A DNA stretch of 63,973 nucleotides from Paenarthrobacter sp. AR 02. GTDB taxonomy: Bacteria; Actinomycetota; Actinomycetes; Actinomycetales; Micrococcaceae. How positions within the stretch are numbered: position 1 is the stretch's first letter; every line of letters begins with the position of its first letter. Positions 33,007 through 41,482 of the stretch are shown here, piece after piece. Under the pieces are notes generated by a model. The model saw only the letters and a program-made list of their open reading frames with translations. It had not been told where the DNA came from and searched no databases. The stretch is from assembly GCF_021538675.1 (NCBI RefSeq), contig NZ_JAJUKH010000016.1, forward strand, positions 1-63,973, read 5' to 3'. Made by a program: the position numbers and the translations under genes.

Positions 33007-35061
33007 ATGACGGCAACCAAGGACGTGACATCGCCGGAGAGCCCCGGACAGGTTCGGCGCGCTGCCGGGACAACTTTTCGTCCTGAGATCCAGGGTCTTC
33101 GCTCGCTTGCAGTACTCATGGTCGTCACTTACCACATCTGGTTTGGCCGGGTATCCGGCGGTGTGGATGTGTTCTTGCTGATTTCGGCGTTCCTGATGAC
33201 CCTGCAATTCGTTGGGCGCTACGAGGATGCCCGTACCGTTTCACTGCTGCGGCACTGGCTTCACCTTTTCTGGCGGTTGTTGCCCGCGGTCGTGGTGGTC
33301 CTGCTCGGGACATTGGCGGCAACTTTCCTGGTCATTCCACGGACGCGGTGGACCGAGATCGTCAACCAGGCCTGGGCCTCGCTGTTCTACGTCCAGAACT
33401 GGCTGCTGCAACGGCAAGTGGTCAACTACTATGCGGCTGACCATAGCCTGGCCAGCCCCATGCAGCACTTTTGGTCGCTATCCATCCAAGGGCAGGTCTT
33501 CATTCTTTGGCCTGCGATTTTTGTGCTGACCGCATTGGTCTGTCGCCGGTTTGGATGGTCGTACCGTGCCGTGCTGCTGGGAGTCTTTGGACTGGTTTTT
33601 ACAGCCTCGCTCGCTTATTCGATTTACTTCACCGCGGCACATCAGGAACTGGCCTACTTCGACACTTTTGCCCGCTTGTGGGAGTTCGCTTTGGGCACCC
33701 TTGTTGCATTGCTCCTTCCCTTCCTGCATCCACGCAAGGGAATGAGAGCCGTACTTGGCTGGGTTGGTGTTGCTGCAATGCTGAGCTGCGGCGCCATCTT
33801 GCAGGTCCGCACAGCATTTCCCGGCTATGTTGCCCTATGGCCCACGCTGGCTGCGGTAGCAGTGATTGTGGCCGGACAATCGGGAAGCCGGGTTGGCGTG
33901 GACCGGATCCTGTCCTCGAGGCTGCTGGTTGGGCTGGGGTCCACCTCATATGCCCTCTACCTATGGCACTGGCCGCTCCTCGTCATCACTCTGGTGTGGA
34001 TTGGTGAAGACCATGCGGACTGGTTGACGGGCTCGTTGATTGTGATGGCCTCGCTGCTCCTGGCCTACGTCACCACGCGTTGGGTGGAGCGGCCGCTGCG
34101 TGCGTGGCGATGGCCAGAGGCCAAGCGGCGCCGCCTGGCTGTGGCCGTAGCAGTGTGCCTGGCCGTTGGGGCGTCGCCCATGGCAATTTTCGGCTACCAG
34201 CGGCAGGTGGAAAAAGACATCCTGGCTTCGCAGGGGACCGAGGACAACCCGGGTGCCAGGGCGTTGCTGCCGGGCTATGTCAACACCGGCAACGCGAATG
34301 CGCGGCCGCTGCCTACGCCTGAGCAGTTACCGGACGATTGGGGAAGGCTCGACGGTCCCTGCGTCGGCGAGTTGCGTCCTGCCGATGCCGCGCTTGCTGC
34401 GGAATGCCAGCAAAACGATGTGGGAAGCGGAGCGAAGAAGACGATTATTGTCGTAGGCCAGTCGCATTCCCTGCAGTGGCTGGGTGCGATTGGTCCCTTG
34501 GCCAAGGAACAACAGTGGCGCGTCCAGGCCATCACTTTGGGCGCCTGCCCCTTCATGACCCAGACGGAGGAGGTCGGAGCTGAGTGCAACCGGTTCAATG
34601 CACAGGTTCGGCAGCACATACGCCAGCACCATCCGGATGCGGTTTTCCTGGTGGGGACAGCGGCGGTTCCGGATTCACCCGACGAAGATTTGACGTGGGG
34701 ACTGGACGATTTGGTGGGCGAGCTAACGGATCAGGGGGTGGAGGTCATTGCCATGCGGGACAACCCGCGGTTCTCCTTCAGTCCCAGTGAGTGTGCCATC
34801 GCCTCGGGAGTGGACGGTCCCGGCTGCAGTCCCGCGCTGTCCTCGGTCCTGGCGGAAAGCAACCCGCTGGAGCGGCTGGAGGGGACCTTCACCGGTTTGT
34901 CGATTTTGGATATGACCGACCTCATTTGTGACGGTGCCCGTTGTCCGGGGATCATCGGCAACGTCTACGTTTACCTGGACGACAACCACCTCTCGGCCAG
35001 TTACACAAGAAGCATGACCGAAATGCTGTCCGAGAGATGGTTGGCCGCCACAGGCTGGTAG
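33007..35061 (+). CDS. Membrane O-acyltransferase with SGNH domain (OafA/OatA-like)
   Basis: 684 aa. An acyltransferase-3 membrane domain (residues ~25-390, about ten TM segments) with the R-x10-H motif LRSLAVLMVVTYH; the usual FWSLSVEEQ reads FWSLSIQGQV here. A linker leads to a C-terminal extracytoplasmic SGNH esterase domain with GQSHS (nucleophile Ser) and DDNHLS (Asp/His). Such proteins acetylate peptidoglycan or surface polysaccharide. GAGGAG precedes ATG 33007. It ends tail-to-tail with the minus-strand dehydrogenase 10 bp away. Confidence 0.9.
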   Translation: MTATKDVTSPESPGQVRRAAGTTFRPEIQGLRSLAVLMVVTYHIWFGRVSGGVDVFLLISAFLMTLQFVGRYEDARTVSLLRHWLHLFWRLLPAVVVVLLGTLAATFLVIPRTRWTEIVNQAWASLFYVQNWLLQRQVVNYYAADHSLASPMQHFWSLSIQGQVFILWPAIFVLTALVCRRFGWSYRAVLLGVFGLVFTASLAYSIYFTAAHQELAYFDTFARLWEFALGTLVALLLPFLHPRKGMRAVLGWVGVAAMLSCGAILQVRTAFPGYVALWPTLAAVAVIVAGQSGSRVGVDRILSSRLLVGLGSTSYALYLWHWPLLVITLVWIGEDHADWLTGSLIVMASLLLAYVTTRWVERPLRAWRWPEAKRRRLAVAVAVCLAVGASPMAIFGYQRQVEKDILASQGTEDNPGARALLPGYVNTGNANARPLPTPEQLPDDWGRLDGPCVGELRPADAALAAECQQNDVGSGAKKTIIVVGQSHSLQWLGAIGPLAKEQQWRVQAITLGACPFMTQTEEVGAECNRFNAQVRQHIRQHHPDAVFLVGTAAVPDSPDEDLTWGLDDLVGELTDQGVEVIAMRDNPRFSFSPSECAIASGVDGPGCSPALSSVLAESNPLERLEGTFTGLSILDMTDLICDGARCPGIIGNVYVYLDDNHLSASYTRSMTEMLSERWLAATGW

Positions 35062-35071
35062 TTGGTCCGGT

Positions 35072-36127
35072 TTAGTAGAAGTGGACGGGATCCACCAGAT
35101 GGGGGAGTTCGCCGCCATCCAGGAAGGTGCGCAGGTTGCTGCAGAAACGCTCGGCGATGAGGCGGTTTTCAGCCTCGCTCAGGGCCGAGGTGTGCGGGGA
35201 CACGAGGACCTGGGGGTGGTTCCACAACGGGCTGTCCTGCGGGAGAGGTTCGACGGCGAAGACGTCAAGGCACGCGTAAGAGACCTGACCGTTCCCGAGT
35301 GCCTCGTGCAATGCCTCCTCATCGACGACGGTTCCGCGGCCGACGTTGACGAATACGGCCCCGGGCTTCATGGCCGAGAAGATTTCGCGGTTGAACAGCT
35401 TCTCCGTGTAGGGGGTCCCGGGCAGGGTGTTCACCACTGCGTCAGCGCCGGAAACCAGGGAGGCCAGGTCGTCGTTGGTGGTCACCTTGTCGATGCCTTC
35501 GATGGCTTCGACGTTGCGCTTGGTACCGCTGACCTTCATGCCGAGGGCGCGGGCTATACGGGCAGTTTCCATGCCGATTTCACCCAGTCCTGTGATGACC
35601 AGGGTGGAACCGTTAACGAGTTTGGTGGGTGTCCGCAGCTCAGGCCAGTTCCTGGCAGCCTGGTCGCGGCCCATTTCGGCGCTGCGCTTGAAGCCGTTAA
35701 GGATGCCGAAGGCCGAGAACTCTGCCAGTGGCAGGGCATGGACCCCGGCCGAGGTGGTCACCTTGAATTTGCGCAGCGCTTCAGTGTCCAGGCCTGAGGC
35801 CTTGACGGCGCCGCCTGCTCCGGCGGCCATGGCGTGGATCCACTGCAGGTGCGGATTGCTTTCCGCCACCTTGGCGAGTCCGGCGGGGCTTTCGTTGGGG
35901 AAGCCGTAGAGTACCTGTGCCCTGTTCAGCATGGCCCAGTAACGTTCTTCCTGTTCGGGCGTCCGTTTGAAGTCGGGATCGCCGGCATGGTCCGCGGGGA
36001 AGCGCTCGGGCGGCAGCAACTCGGGATCGTAGAGAACCGTTACGGAGGGATCAACAGCGCGGATCAGCTCTACGTGCTCTGCTTCGAGCGGCACAGCGAT
36101 GGCGATGGTAAGTTCATCAGTCGTCAT
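35072..36127 (-). CDS. D-isomer-specific 2-hydroxyacid dehydrogenase
   Basis: 351 aa. The NAD domain has GLGEIGMETARIARALGMKV and the catalytic positions Arg in VNVGRGTVVD and His in SPHTSALS, all of the formate/glycerate dehydrogenase family. It reduces or oxidises a 2-hydroxyacid in the cytosol; substrate unknown. I chose ATG 36127 because TATGAT (36135-36140) lies exactly 7 nt upstream, a leaderless start; ATG 36139 would fall within that -10 box. It diverges from the beta-hydroxyacid dehydrogenase gene. Confidence 0.88.
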   Translation of the reverse strand: MTTDELTIAIAVPLEAEHVELIRAVDPSVTVLYDPELLPPERFPADHAGDPDFKRTPEQEERYWAMLNRAQVLYGFPNESPAGLAKVAESNPHLQWIHAMAAGAGGAVKASGLDTEALRKFKVTTSAGVHALPLAEFSAFGILNGFKRSAEMGRDQAARNWPELRTPTKLVNGSTLVITGLGEIGMETARIARALGMKVSGTKRNVEAIEGIDKVTTNDDLASLVSGADAVVNTLPGTPYTEKLFNREIFSAMKPGAVFVNVGRGTVVDEEALHEALGNGQVSYACLDVFAVEPLPQDSPLWNHPQVLVSPHTSALSEAENRLIAERFCSNLRTFLDGGELPHLVDPVHFY

Positions 36128-36129
36128 GG

Positions 36130-36147
36130 TGTTCATCATACTGAATG
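36130..36147. promoter_or_regulatory. TGTTCA-N6-TGAATG box in the divergent dehydrogenase promoter
   Basis: Matches the IclR-promoter palindrome at 10 of 12 half-site positions, with the same 6-bp spacer. It overlaps the predicted -10 box and start region of the minus-strand dehydrogenase, so a bound regulator would block transcription. TGAACA at 36161-36166 is a further half site. Confidence 0.4.
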
Positions 36148-36208
36148 GCGGCTAGGATATTGAACAGAATTTCCCGAGATGACCACAAAGAAGTGAGGTA
36201 TTACTGGC

Positions 36209-37120
36209 ATGGACGGTAAACGTGTGGGCTTTGTCGGTTTGGGGCTCATGGGCGCACCCATGGCCGCGAACATCGCCAAAGCCGGGTGGGCAGTCACCGG
36301 CTGGAACCGCTCCGACAAGGCCTTCAGGGACCTCCGTGGTGTCGAGCGCGCCGCCGAAGTGGCCCACCTTCGCGATGAGGATGCCATCATCTTCATGCTC
36401 CCTGACCTGCCGTTTATCGAGGAAGCCGCACAGGCCTTGCTCGAATCCTGGCGGGGCGCGCCGCCAAAGCCGGGCACCGCCGTCGTCATCATGAGCAGCG
36501 TCTCGCCAACCGCGGTCCAGCAGTTCGGCCAAACCGTCCACGAAGCGAGCGGCGGCAACGCATCAGTGGTGGATGCCCCGGTCAGTGGCGGAACCAAAGG
36601 TGCGCAGGACGGCACCCTGGCCATCATGGTTGGCGCCGACGAACTCCAGTTCGAGGCACTCAAGCCGCTCCTCGAGACCATGGGAACAACCGTGCGGCGC
36701 ATGGGGCCGCTTGGGTCCGGATCGCTGGCCAAGGCGTGCAACCAACTCATCGTAGGAACCACGACGGCGGCACTCGCCGAGGCAGCCGAGCTCGCCGAAC
36801 GCTCCGGCATGGACGTGGAGGCGCTCTTTGATGTCCTTTCGGGCGGGCTCGCCGGAAGCCGGGTGTTGGACAACGTTGGGCCGCGGCTTGCAGCCAAAGA
36901 CTATGCACCGACGGGACCGGCCAAATTCATGCACAAAGACCTCGGATTCGTCCTTGAGAGTGCTGAAGCTGCCGGCTCCGCCGTGCCCCTGGCCACAGCC
37001 GCCGTCGAGCTGTACGCCGAACTGAGGCGCCAGGGACTCGGAGACCAGGACCTTGCCGTCGTCCGGCAAACCATCGCCAATTTGAGCCCGACCCCAACCG
37101 CGACGTCGCGCAGCAACTGA
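36209..37120 (+). CDS. NAD(P)-dependent beta-hydroxyacid dehydrogenase (3-hydroxyisobutyrate/tartronate-semialdehyde reductase family)
   Basis: 303 aa. The N-terminal Rossmann motif is VGFVGLGLMGAPMAANIAKAG; DAPVSGGTKGAQDGTL is the substrate-binding box; the catalytic Lys lies in GSGSLAKACNQ. It interconverts a 3-hydroxyacid and its semialdehyde; GarR-type tartronate semialdehyde reductase is one option. ATG 36209 has GAGG upstream. It is followed 35 bp later by the SDR and idnD-like genes in one presumed operon. Confidence 0.88.
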   Translation: MDGKRVGFVGLGLMGAPMAANIAKAGWAVTGWNRSDKAFRDLRGVERAAEVAHLRDEDAIIFMLPDLPFIEEAAQALLESWRGAPPKPGTAVVIMSSVSPTAVQQFGQTVHEASGGNASVVDAPVSGGTKGAQDGTLAIMVGADELQFEALKPLLETMGTTVRRMGPLGSGSLAKACNQLIVGTTTAALAEAAELAERSGMDVEALFDVLSGGLAGSRVLDNVGPRLAAKDYAPTGPAKFMHKDLGFVLESAEAAGSAVPLATAAVELYAELRRQGLGDQDLAVVRQTIANLSPTPTATSRSN

Positions 37121-37155
37121 GCCGGCGCAACCGAAGAAGGAATGAAGAACAAACC

Positions 37156-37926
37156 ATGAGTGGACTTTTCGATCTGACCGGGCGGGTTGCCTTGGTTACT
37201 GGTTCAAGCCGGGGGATAGGTAACGCCCTGGCCAGGGGCCTTGCCGACGCTGGAGCCACGGTGGTGCTCAATGGCATCAGCGCTGAAAGACTCGACGCCG
37301 CGCAGGAGGCAATGGCCGCCGACTATCCGGCAGGAAGGGTCCACAGCCGGGCCTTCGACGTCACCGACGCGGAGGCCGCCGCTGAAGGCGTAGCGTGGAT
37401 TGAGCAGAACGTCGGACCGCTCGACATCCTCGTGAACAACGCCGGGATCCAACACCGGGTCCCCATGCTTGACCTCGACGTCAAGGACTGGGACCGCGTG
37501 ATCACCACGGACCTGACCAGCGCATTCCTGGTGGGCCGTGAAGCCGCCAGGCATATGATCCCCAGGGGCCACGGCAAAATCATCAACATCTGCTCAGTCC
37601 AAACAGACCTCGCCCGACCAACGATCGCACCCTATGTCGCCGCCAAGGGCGGGCTGCGGAACCTGACCCGCGCCATGACCGCTGAGTGGGCGGCGTCCGG
37701 GCTGCAGATCAATGGGATCGCCCCGGGTTACATCCACACCGAGATGACGCAGAACCTGGTGGACGACACCGACTTCAACTCCTGGATCCTTGGCCGGACA
37801 CCTGCCAACAGATGGGGGACTGTCGCGGACCTCGCCGGCCCAACGGTGTGGTTGGCCTCGCAGGCATCCAACTTCGTCAACGGCCAGACTATCTTCGTCG
37901 ATGGCGGAATGACGGTGGTGGTCTGA
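37156..37926 (+). CDS. SDR family oxidoreductase, gluconate 5-dehydrogenase-like
   Basis: 256 aa. TGSSRGIG (cofactor loop), LVNNAGIQHR, catalytic Ser in ICSVQTDL and YVAAK, and IAPGYIHTEMTQ. The sequence pattern (NNAGIQHR, TDLTSAF) is that of gluconate 5-dehydrogenase (IdnO), which reduces 5-keto-D-gluconate to D-gluconate. Its pairing with an idnD-like gene, whose ATG overlaps its TGA by one base, supports that call. Confidence 0.85.
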   Translation: MSGLFDLTGRVALVTGSSRGIGNALARGLADAGATVVLNGISAERLDAAQEAMAADYPAGRVHSRAFDVTDAEAAAEGVAWIEQNVGPLDILVNNAGIQHRVPMLDLDVKDWDRVITTDLTSAFLVGREAARHMIPRGHGKIINICSVQTDLARPTIAPYVAAKGGLRNLTRAMTAEWAASGLQINGIAPGYIHTEMTQNLVDDTDFNSWILGRTPANRWGTVADLAGPTVWLASQASNFVNGQTIFVDGGMTVVV

Positions 37927-38975
37927 TGGGCATCACACTTCCCACAACCGCTCCGGCGGTGGTCGCCCATGGCAAGGACGACCTCCGCATCGAAGACATT
38001 CCGCTGACCGAGCCCACGCCGGACCAGGCGATCGTCGAAATCGCCTACGGCGGTATCTGCGGCTCCGACCTGCACTACTGGCTGCACGGCGCTGCGGGGG
38101 AGTCCATCCTCAAGGAGCCCATGGTTCTCGGCCACGAAATCGTTGGCACCGTGGTCCAGCAGGCCGCGGATGGCAGCGGCCCAGGCGTGGGAACGCCCGT
38201 GGCAGTCCATCCGGCGACACCCGCCCCCGGCGACGCCAGATACCCCGAGGACCGGCCAAACCTGTCCCCGGGTTGCACATATCTGGGCAGCGCTGCCCGC
38301 TACCCGCACACCGATGGTGCCTTCAGCCGATATGCAAACCTGCCATCGAGGATGCTTCGCCCATTGCCGGAAAACCTGGACCTCCGGACCGCTGCCTTGG
38401 TGGAACCGGCCAGTGTCGCCTGGCACGCTGTGGCCCGGGCGGGGGACGTCCGCGGAAAAACGGCGCTCGTCATCGGAAGTGGCCCTATCGGTGCGCTCGC
38501 GGTCGCGGTCCTGAAGCGCGCCGGCGCTGCCCGGATTGTCGCCGTCGATATGCATGACAAGCCGCTGGAGATCGCACGGGCGGTCGGTGCGGACGCCGTA
38601 CTCAAAGGCGACGAAGCGGAAGCCATCGCGGCCGTGGACGCCGACGTCGTCATTGAATCCTCCGGCAGCCATTACGGGCTGGCCTCTGCCATCAAGGGAG
38701 CCACCCGTGGCGGCAAGGTAGTGATGGTGGGACTGCTCCCGTCAGGGCCTCAACCGGTGTACATCTCACTGGCCATCACCCGGGAACTCGAACTGCTGGG
38801 TTCATTCCGTTTCAATGACGAAATCGAGGACGTCATCGCTGCGCTCGCCGACGGTTCGCTTCAGGTGGATCCCGTGGTGACGCACGAATTCGACCTCGCC
38901 CACGGGCTCGAAGCCTTTGACGTGGCGAAGAACCCTGCTGAGTCCGGAAAGGTGCTGCTGAAGTTCCGGGAGTAG
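37926..38975 (+). CDS. L-idonate 5-dehydrogenase-like zinc alcohol dehydrogenase
   Basis: 349 aa medium-chain dehydrogenase. The catalytic zinc ligands are GGICGSDLHYW (Cys) and VLGHEIVG (His-Glu); the NAD motif is VIGSGPIGALAVAVLKRAG. YLGSAARYPHTDGAFSRY matches IdnD (GSAMYFPHVDGGF in E. coli). The structural-zinc lobe, four Cys in E. coli IdnD, retains only one Cys here. It would oxidise L-idonate to 5-ketogluconate. Its stop codon is directly next to that of the convergent regulator gene. Confidence 0.85.
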   Translation: MGITLPTTAPAVVAHGKDDLRIEDIPLTEPTPDQAIVEIAYGGICGSDLHYWLHGAAGESILKEPMVLGHEIVGTVVQQAADGSGPGVGTPVAVHPATPAPGDARYPEDRPNLSPGCTYLGSAARYPHTDGAFSRYANLPSRMLRPLPENLDLRTAALVEPASVAWHAVARAGDVRGKTALVIGSGPIGALAVAVLKRAGAARIVAVDMHDKPLEIARAVGADAVLKGDEAEAIAAVDADVVIESSGSHYGLASAIKGATRGGKVVMVGLLPSGPQPVYISLAITRELELLGSFRFNDEIEDVIAALADGSLQVDPVVTHEFDLAHGLEAFDVAKNPAESGKVLLKFRE

Positions 38976-39716
38976 CTAGTTTTTGGCAACAGGCACAAAT
39001 ACGCGGGGTTGGTCATCCCAGCTGGGGGCCAACTCCGCGATGGTCTGCCGCATGATCCGGGCAGCGGCGTCCCGCGCAACAGGACCGTCGCCGGCCTCGA
39101 TGGCGTGCGCAACATCCATGTGCCACTGCAGGGCCTGCTTTTGGGGGTGCTCCGGCATCAGGCCGTGCACCGTCCTGCCGGTCAGCGTCTCGGTGACCTG
39201 GCCGATCAGGTTCGCAAACATTTCATTGCCTGAGCCCGACAGGACCAGGGCGTGGAAACGGATGTCGAGGTCCAGGAACGTGGCCATGTCGCCGGCGTCG
39301 CCGGCTTCCTTCATGGCGTGGGAGATGCCCACCAGCTCCTTGCGAAGCGCATCGGGGGCGTTATCGGCCGCCAGTTCAGCTGCCACGGGCTCGACGGCGG
39401 AACGCAGCTCCGCCAGCGAACGCAACTGGGCTCCGCGTCCTTCGCCAGCCAATCGCCACCGAATGACCAAAGGATCGAAGGGGTTCCAGCGGTTGGCCGG
39501 TAGGACTCTGATCCCCACCCGCTTGATGGTCTCCACCAGTCCCAACGACTGAAGGACCCGAACCGCTTCGCGGACAACCGAACGTGAAACCTTGAGCTCG
39601 TCTTCCAAATGCTCCGCCAACATGACATGGCCAGTAGGAAGGGCGCCGCCGACAATGCGGGTCCCCAGATGCTCGACGGCGCGGTGGTGGAGGCTGGTTG
39701 ACATAGAGGTAAGCAT
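38976..39716 (-). CDS. FadR-type GntR family transcriptional regulator
   Basis: 246 aa from ATG 39716 (ATG 39704 possible). The winged helix (GHVMLAEHLEDELKVSRSVVREAVRVLQSLGLVE) is followed by an all-helical FCD ligand domain with D-x3-H metal positions (DLDIRFHALVLSGSGN). It probably senses gluconate or a ketogluconate and controls gnd and the idnD-like operon that flank it. No Shine-Dalgarno sequence is apparent. Confidence 0.9.
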   Translation of the reverse strand: MLTSMSTSLHHRAVEHLGTRIVGGALPTGHVMLAEHLEDELKVSRSVVREAVRVLQSLGLVETIKRVGIRVLPANRWNPFDPLVIRWRLAGEGRGAQLRSLAELRSAVEPVAAELAADNAPDALRKELVGISHAMKEAGDAGDMATFLDLDIRFHALVLSGSGNEMFANLIGQVTETLTGRTVHGLMPEHPQKQALQWHMDVAHAIEAGDGPVARDAAARIMRQTIAELAPSWDDQPRVFVPVAKN

Positions 39717-39789
39717 AATGGCGCGGGGAGTGATGGCGCGCAGGAATGGCAACGCAGTCCCCTTGGGAGGGTAGTGCAGGCAGGAGGCA

Positions 39790-39806
39790 TCATAGACTGT
39801 TTATGA
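39790..39806. promoter_or_regulatory. Inverted repeat TCATA-N7-TATGA, candidate GntR operator
   Basis: It lies between the regulator gene and gnd, 74 bp from the regulator start and 138 bp from the gnd start. Perfect 5-bp half sites with a 7-bp centre fit the dimer footprint of FadR-type regulators, which bind short A/T-ended palindromes. Confidence 0.45.
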
Positions 39807-39943
39807 CGTGGCGCCGTTCCACTTGGTGGGCGCCGCTTTCCTGCCCCGGATTTAAATACGTATGGTTTATTACAGCCCCTGGTTTTGATTTTGCTTCCTG
39901 CGTGTCCGCAGGACTGTTTGTACACGAACGAATTGGAGTTTTG

Positions 39944-41380
39944 ATGTCAGCACACATCGGTGTCACCGGCCTTGCGGTGATGGGTGCCAACCTGGCCCGC
40001 AACCTTGCCCGCAACGGCTTCACCGTGGCGCTCCACAACCGCTCCGTGGAGAAGACCGACGCCCTGCTGGAGAAGCACGGCTCGGAAGGCGACTTCATTC
40101 GCACCGAGACGCTGCAGGAACTCGTCGACTCCCTCGAAAAGCCCCGCCGCGTCCTGATCATGGTCAAGGCAGGCGCACCTGTCGATAACGTCATCGAGCA
40201 GCTCGAACCGCTTCTCGAGGCCGGGGACATCATCATCGATGCCGGCAACTCGCACTATGAGGACACCCGTCGCCGCGAAGCTGCCCTTGCCAAGAAGGAC
40301 CTTCACTTCGTCGGCGTCGGTGTTTCCGGCGGCGAAGAGGGCGCCTTGAACGGACCCTCCATCATGCCCGGCGGATCCAGGGAGTCCTACGACGCCCTCG
40401 GCCCGCTGCTGGAAAAGATCTCCGCCAAGGTCGACGGCGAACCCTGCTGCGCATGGATCGGTACCGACGGCGCGGGCCACTTCGTCAAGATGGTCCACAA
40501 CGGCATCGAGTACGCCGACATGCAGGTCATTGGTGAAGCCTTCGATCTTCTCCGTTCAGGCGCCGGCATCGAGCCCGCCGAGCAGTCCAAGATCTTCGCC
40601 GAATGGAACAAGGGCGATCTGTCCTCCTTCCTGATCGAAATCTCCGCCGAGGTCCTGGGGCACGTGGACGCCAAGACGGGTAAGCCGTTCGTGGACGTCG
40701 TCGTTGATGCCGCAGGCCAAAAGGGCACCGGCCGTTGGACGGTCATCTCCGCCCTGGAACTTGGCTCACCGGTCTCCGGCATCGCCGAGTCCGTCTTCGC
40801 CCGCGCACTGTCTTCCCAGACCGAGCAGCGCAAGCTCGGCCAGGAACTGCTCGCCGGCGAAGAAGCCTCCGTGGAAATCCCGGAGACCTTCGTCGAGGAC
40901 GTCCGCCAGGCACTTTACGCCTCGAAGTTGGTTTCCTACGCCCAGGGTCTGGACATGCTGACCTCCGCTGCCAAGGAGTACGGCTGGGACCTGAAGCTGG
41001 ACGAGATCGCTTCGCTGTGGCGCGCAGGCTGCATCATCCGCGCAGAACTGCTCAAGGACATCACCAAGGCATACGCTGCCGAGGAGAAGCCCGCCAACCT
41101 GCTCTTCGCACCGGCCTTCACCAAGGCCATCGCGGAGGCTCTGCCGGCTTGGCGCCGCGTCGTAGCCACTGCGGTGCAGCTGGGCATTCCCGTACCGGTG
41201 TTCTCCTCCTCGCTGGCCTACTACGACGGACTGCGCCGCAAGCGCGTAGCCGCTGCACTGATCCAGGGCCAGCGTGACCTCTTCGGTGCACACACCTACG
41301 GTCGTGTGGACACCGAAGGCACCTTCCACACCCTGTGGGGCGAGGACAAGTCCGAGATCTCGGCTGTCGACACCCACTAG
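39944..41380 (+). CDS. gnd: 6-phosphogluconate dehydrogenase, decarboxylating
   Basis: Converts 6-phosphogluconate to ribulose-5-phosphate, CO2 and NADPH. 478 aa. Visible: GVTGLAVMGANLARN (cofactor loop), GVGVSGGEEGALNGPSIMPGG, FVKMVHNGIEYADMQ (catalytic Lys and Glu region) and a C-terminal all-helical domain. GGAG precedes ATG 39944; the frame to 39746 is unsupported. It sits next to gluconate-forming genes and a GntR-type regulator, suggesting gluconate-inducible expression. Confidence 0.97.
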   Translation: MSAHIGVTGLAVMGANLARNLARNGFTVALHNRSVEKTDALLEKHGSEGDFIRTETLQELVDSLEKPRRVLIMVKAGAPVDNVIEQLEPLLEAGDIIIDAGNSHYEDTRRREAALAKKDLHFVGVGVSGGEEGALNGPSIMPGGSRESYDALGPLLEKISAKVDGEPCCAWIGTDGAGHFVKMVHNGIEYADMQVIGEAFDLLRSGAGIEPAEQSKIFAEWNKGDLSSFLIEISAEVLGHVDAKTGKPFVDVVVDAAGQKGTGRWTVISALELGSPVSGIAESVFARALSSQTEQRKLGQELLAGEEASVEIPETFVEDVRQALYASKLVSYAQGLDMLTSAAKEYGWDLKLDEIASLWRAGCIIRAELLKDITKAYAAEEKPANLLFAPAFTKAIAEALPAWRRVVATAVQLGIPVPVFSSSLAYYDGLRRKRVAAALIQGQRDLFGAHTYGRVDTEGTFHTLWGEDKSEISAVDTH

Positions 41381-41393
41381 CAACATCGCGCTG

Positions 41394-41434
41394 AAGGCCG
41401 GTTTCCTCCCACTAGGCTGGGAGGAACCGGCCTT
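41394..41434 (+). terminator. Intrinsic terminator after gnd
   Basis: AAGGCCGGTTT-CCTCCCA (41394-41411) pairs with TGGGAGG-AACCGGCCTT (41418-41434), with one bulged T, then T and GCC. It is very stable. Confidence 0.8.
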
Positions 41435-41482
41435 TGCCGTACCGGATGGCGGTGCGTTGGGCCCCAGAAAAGGACAACAGCC

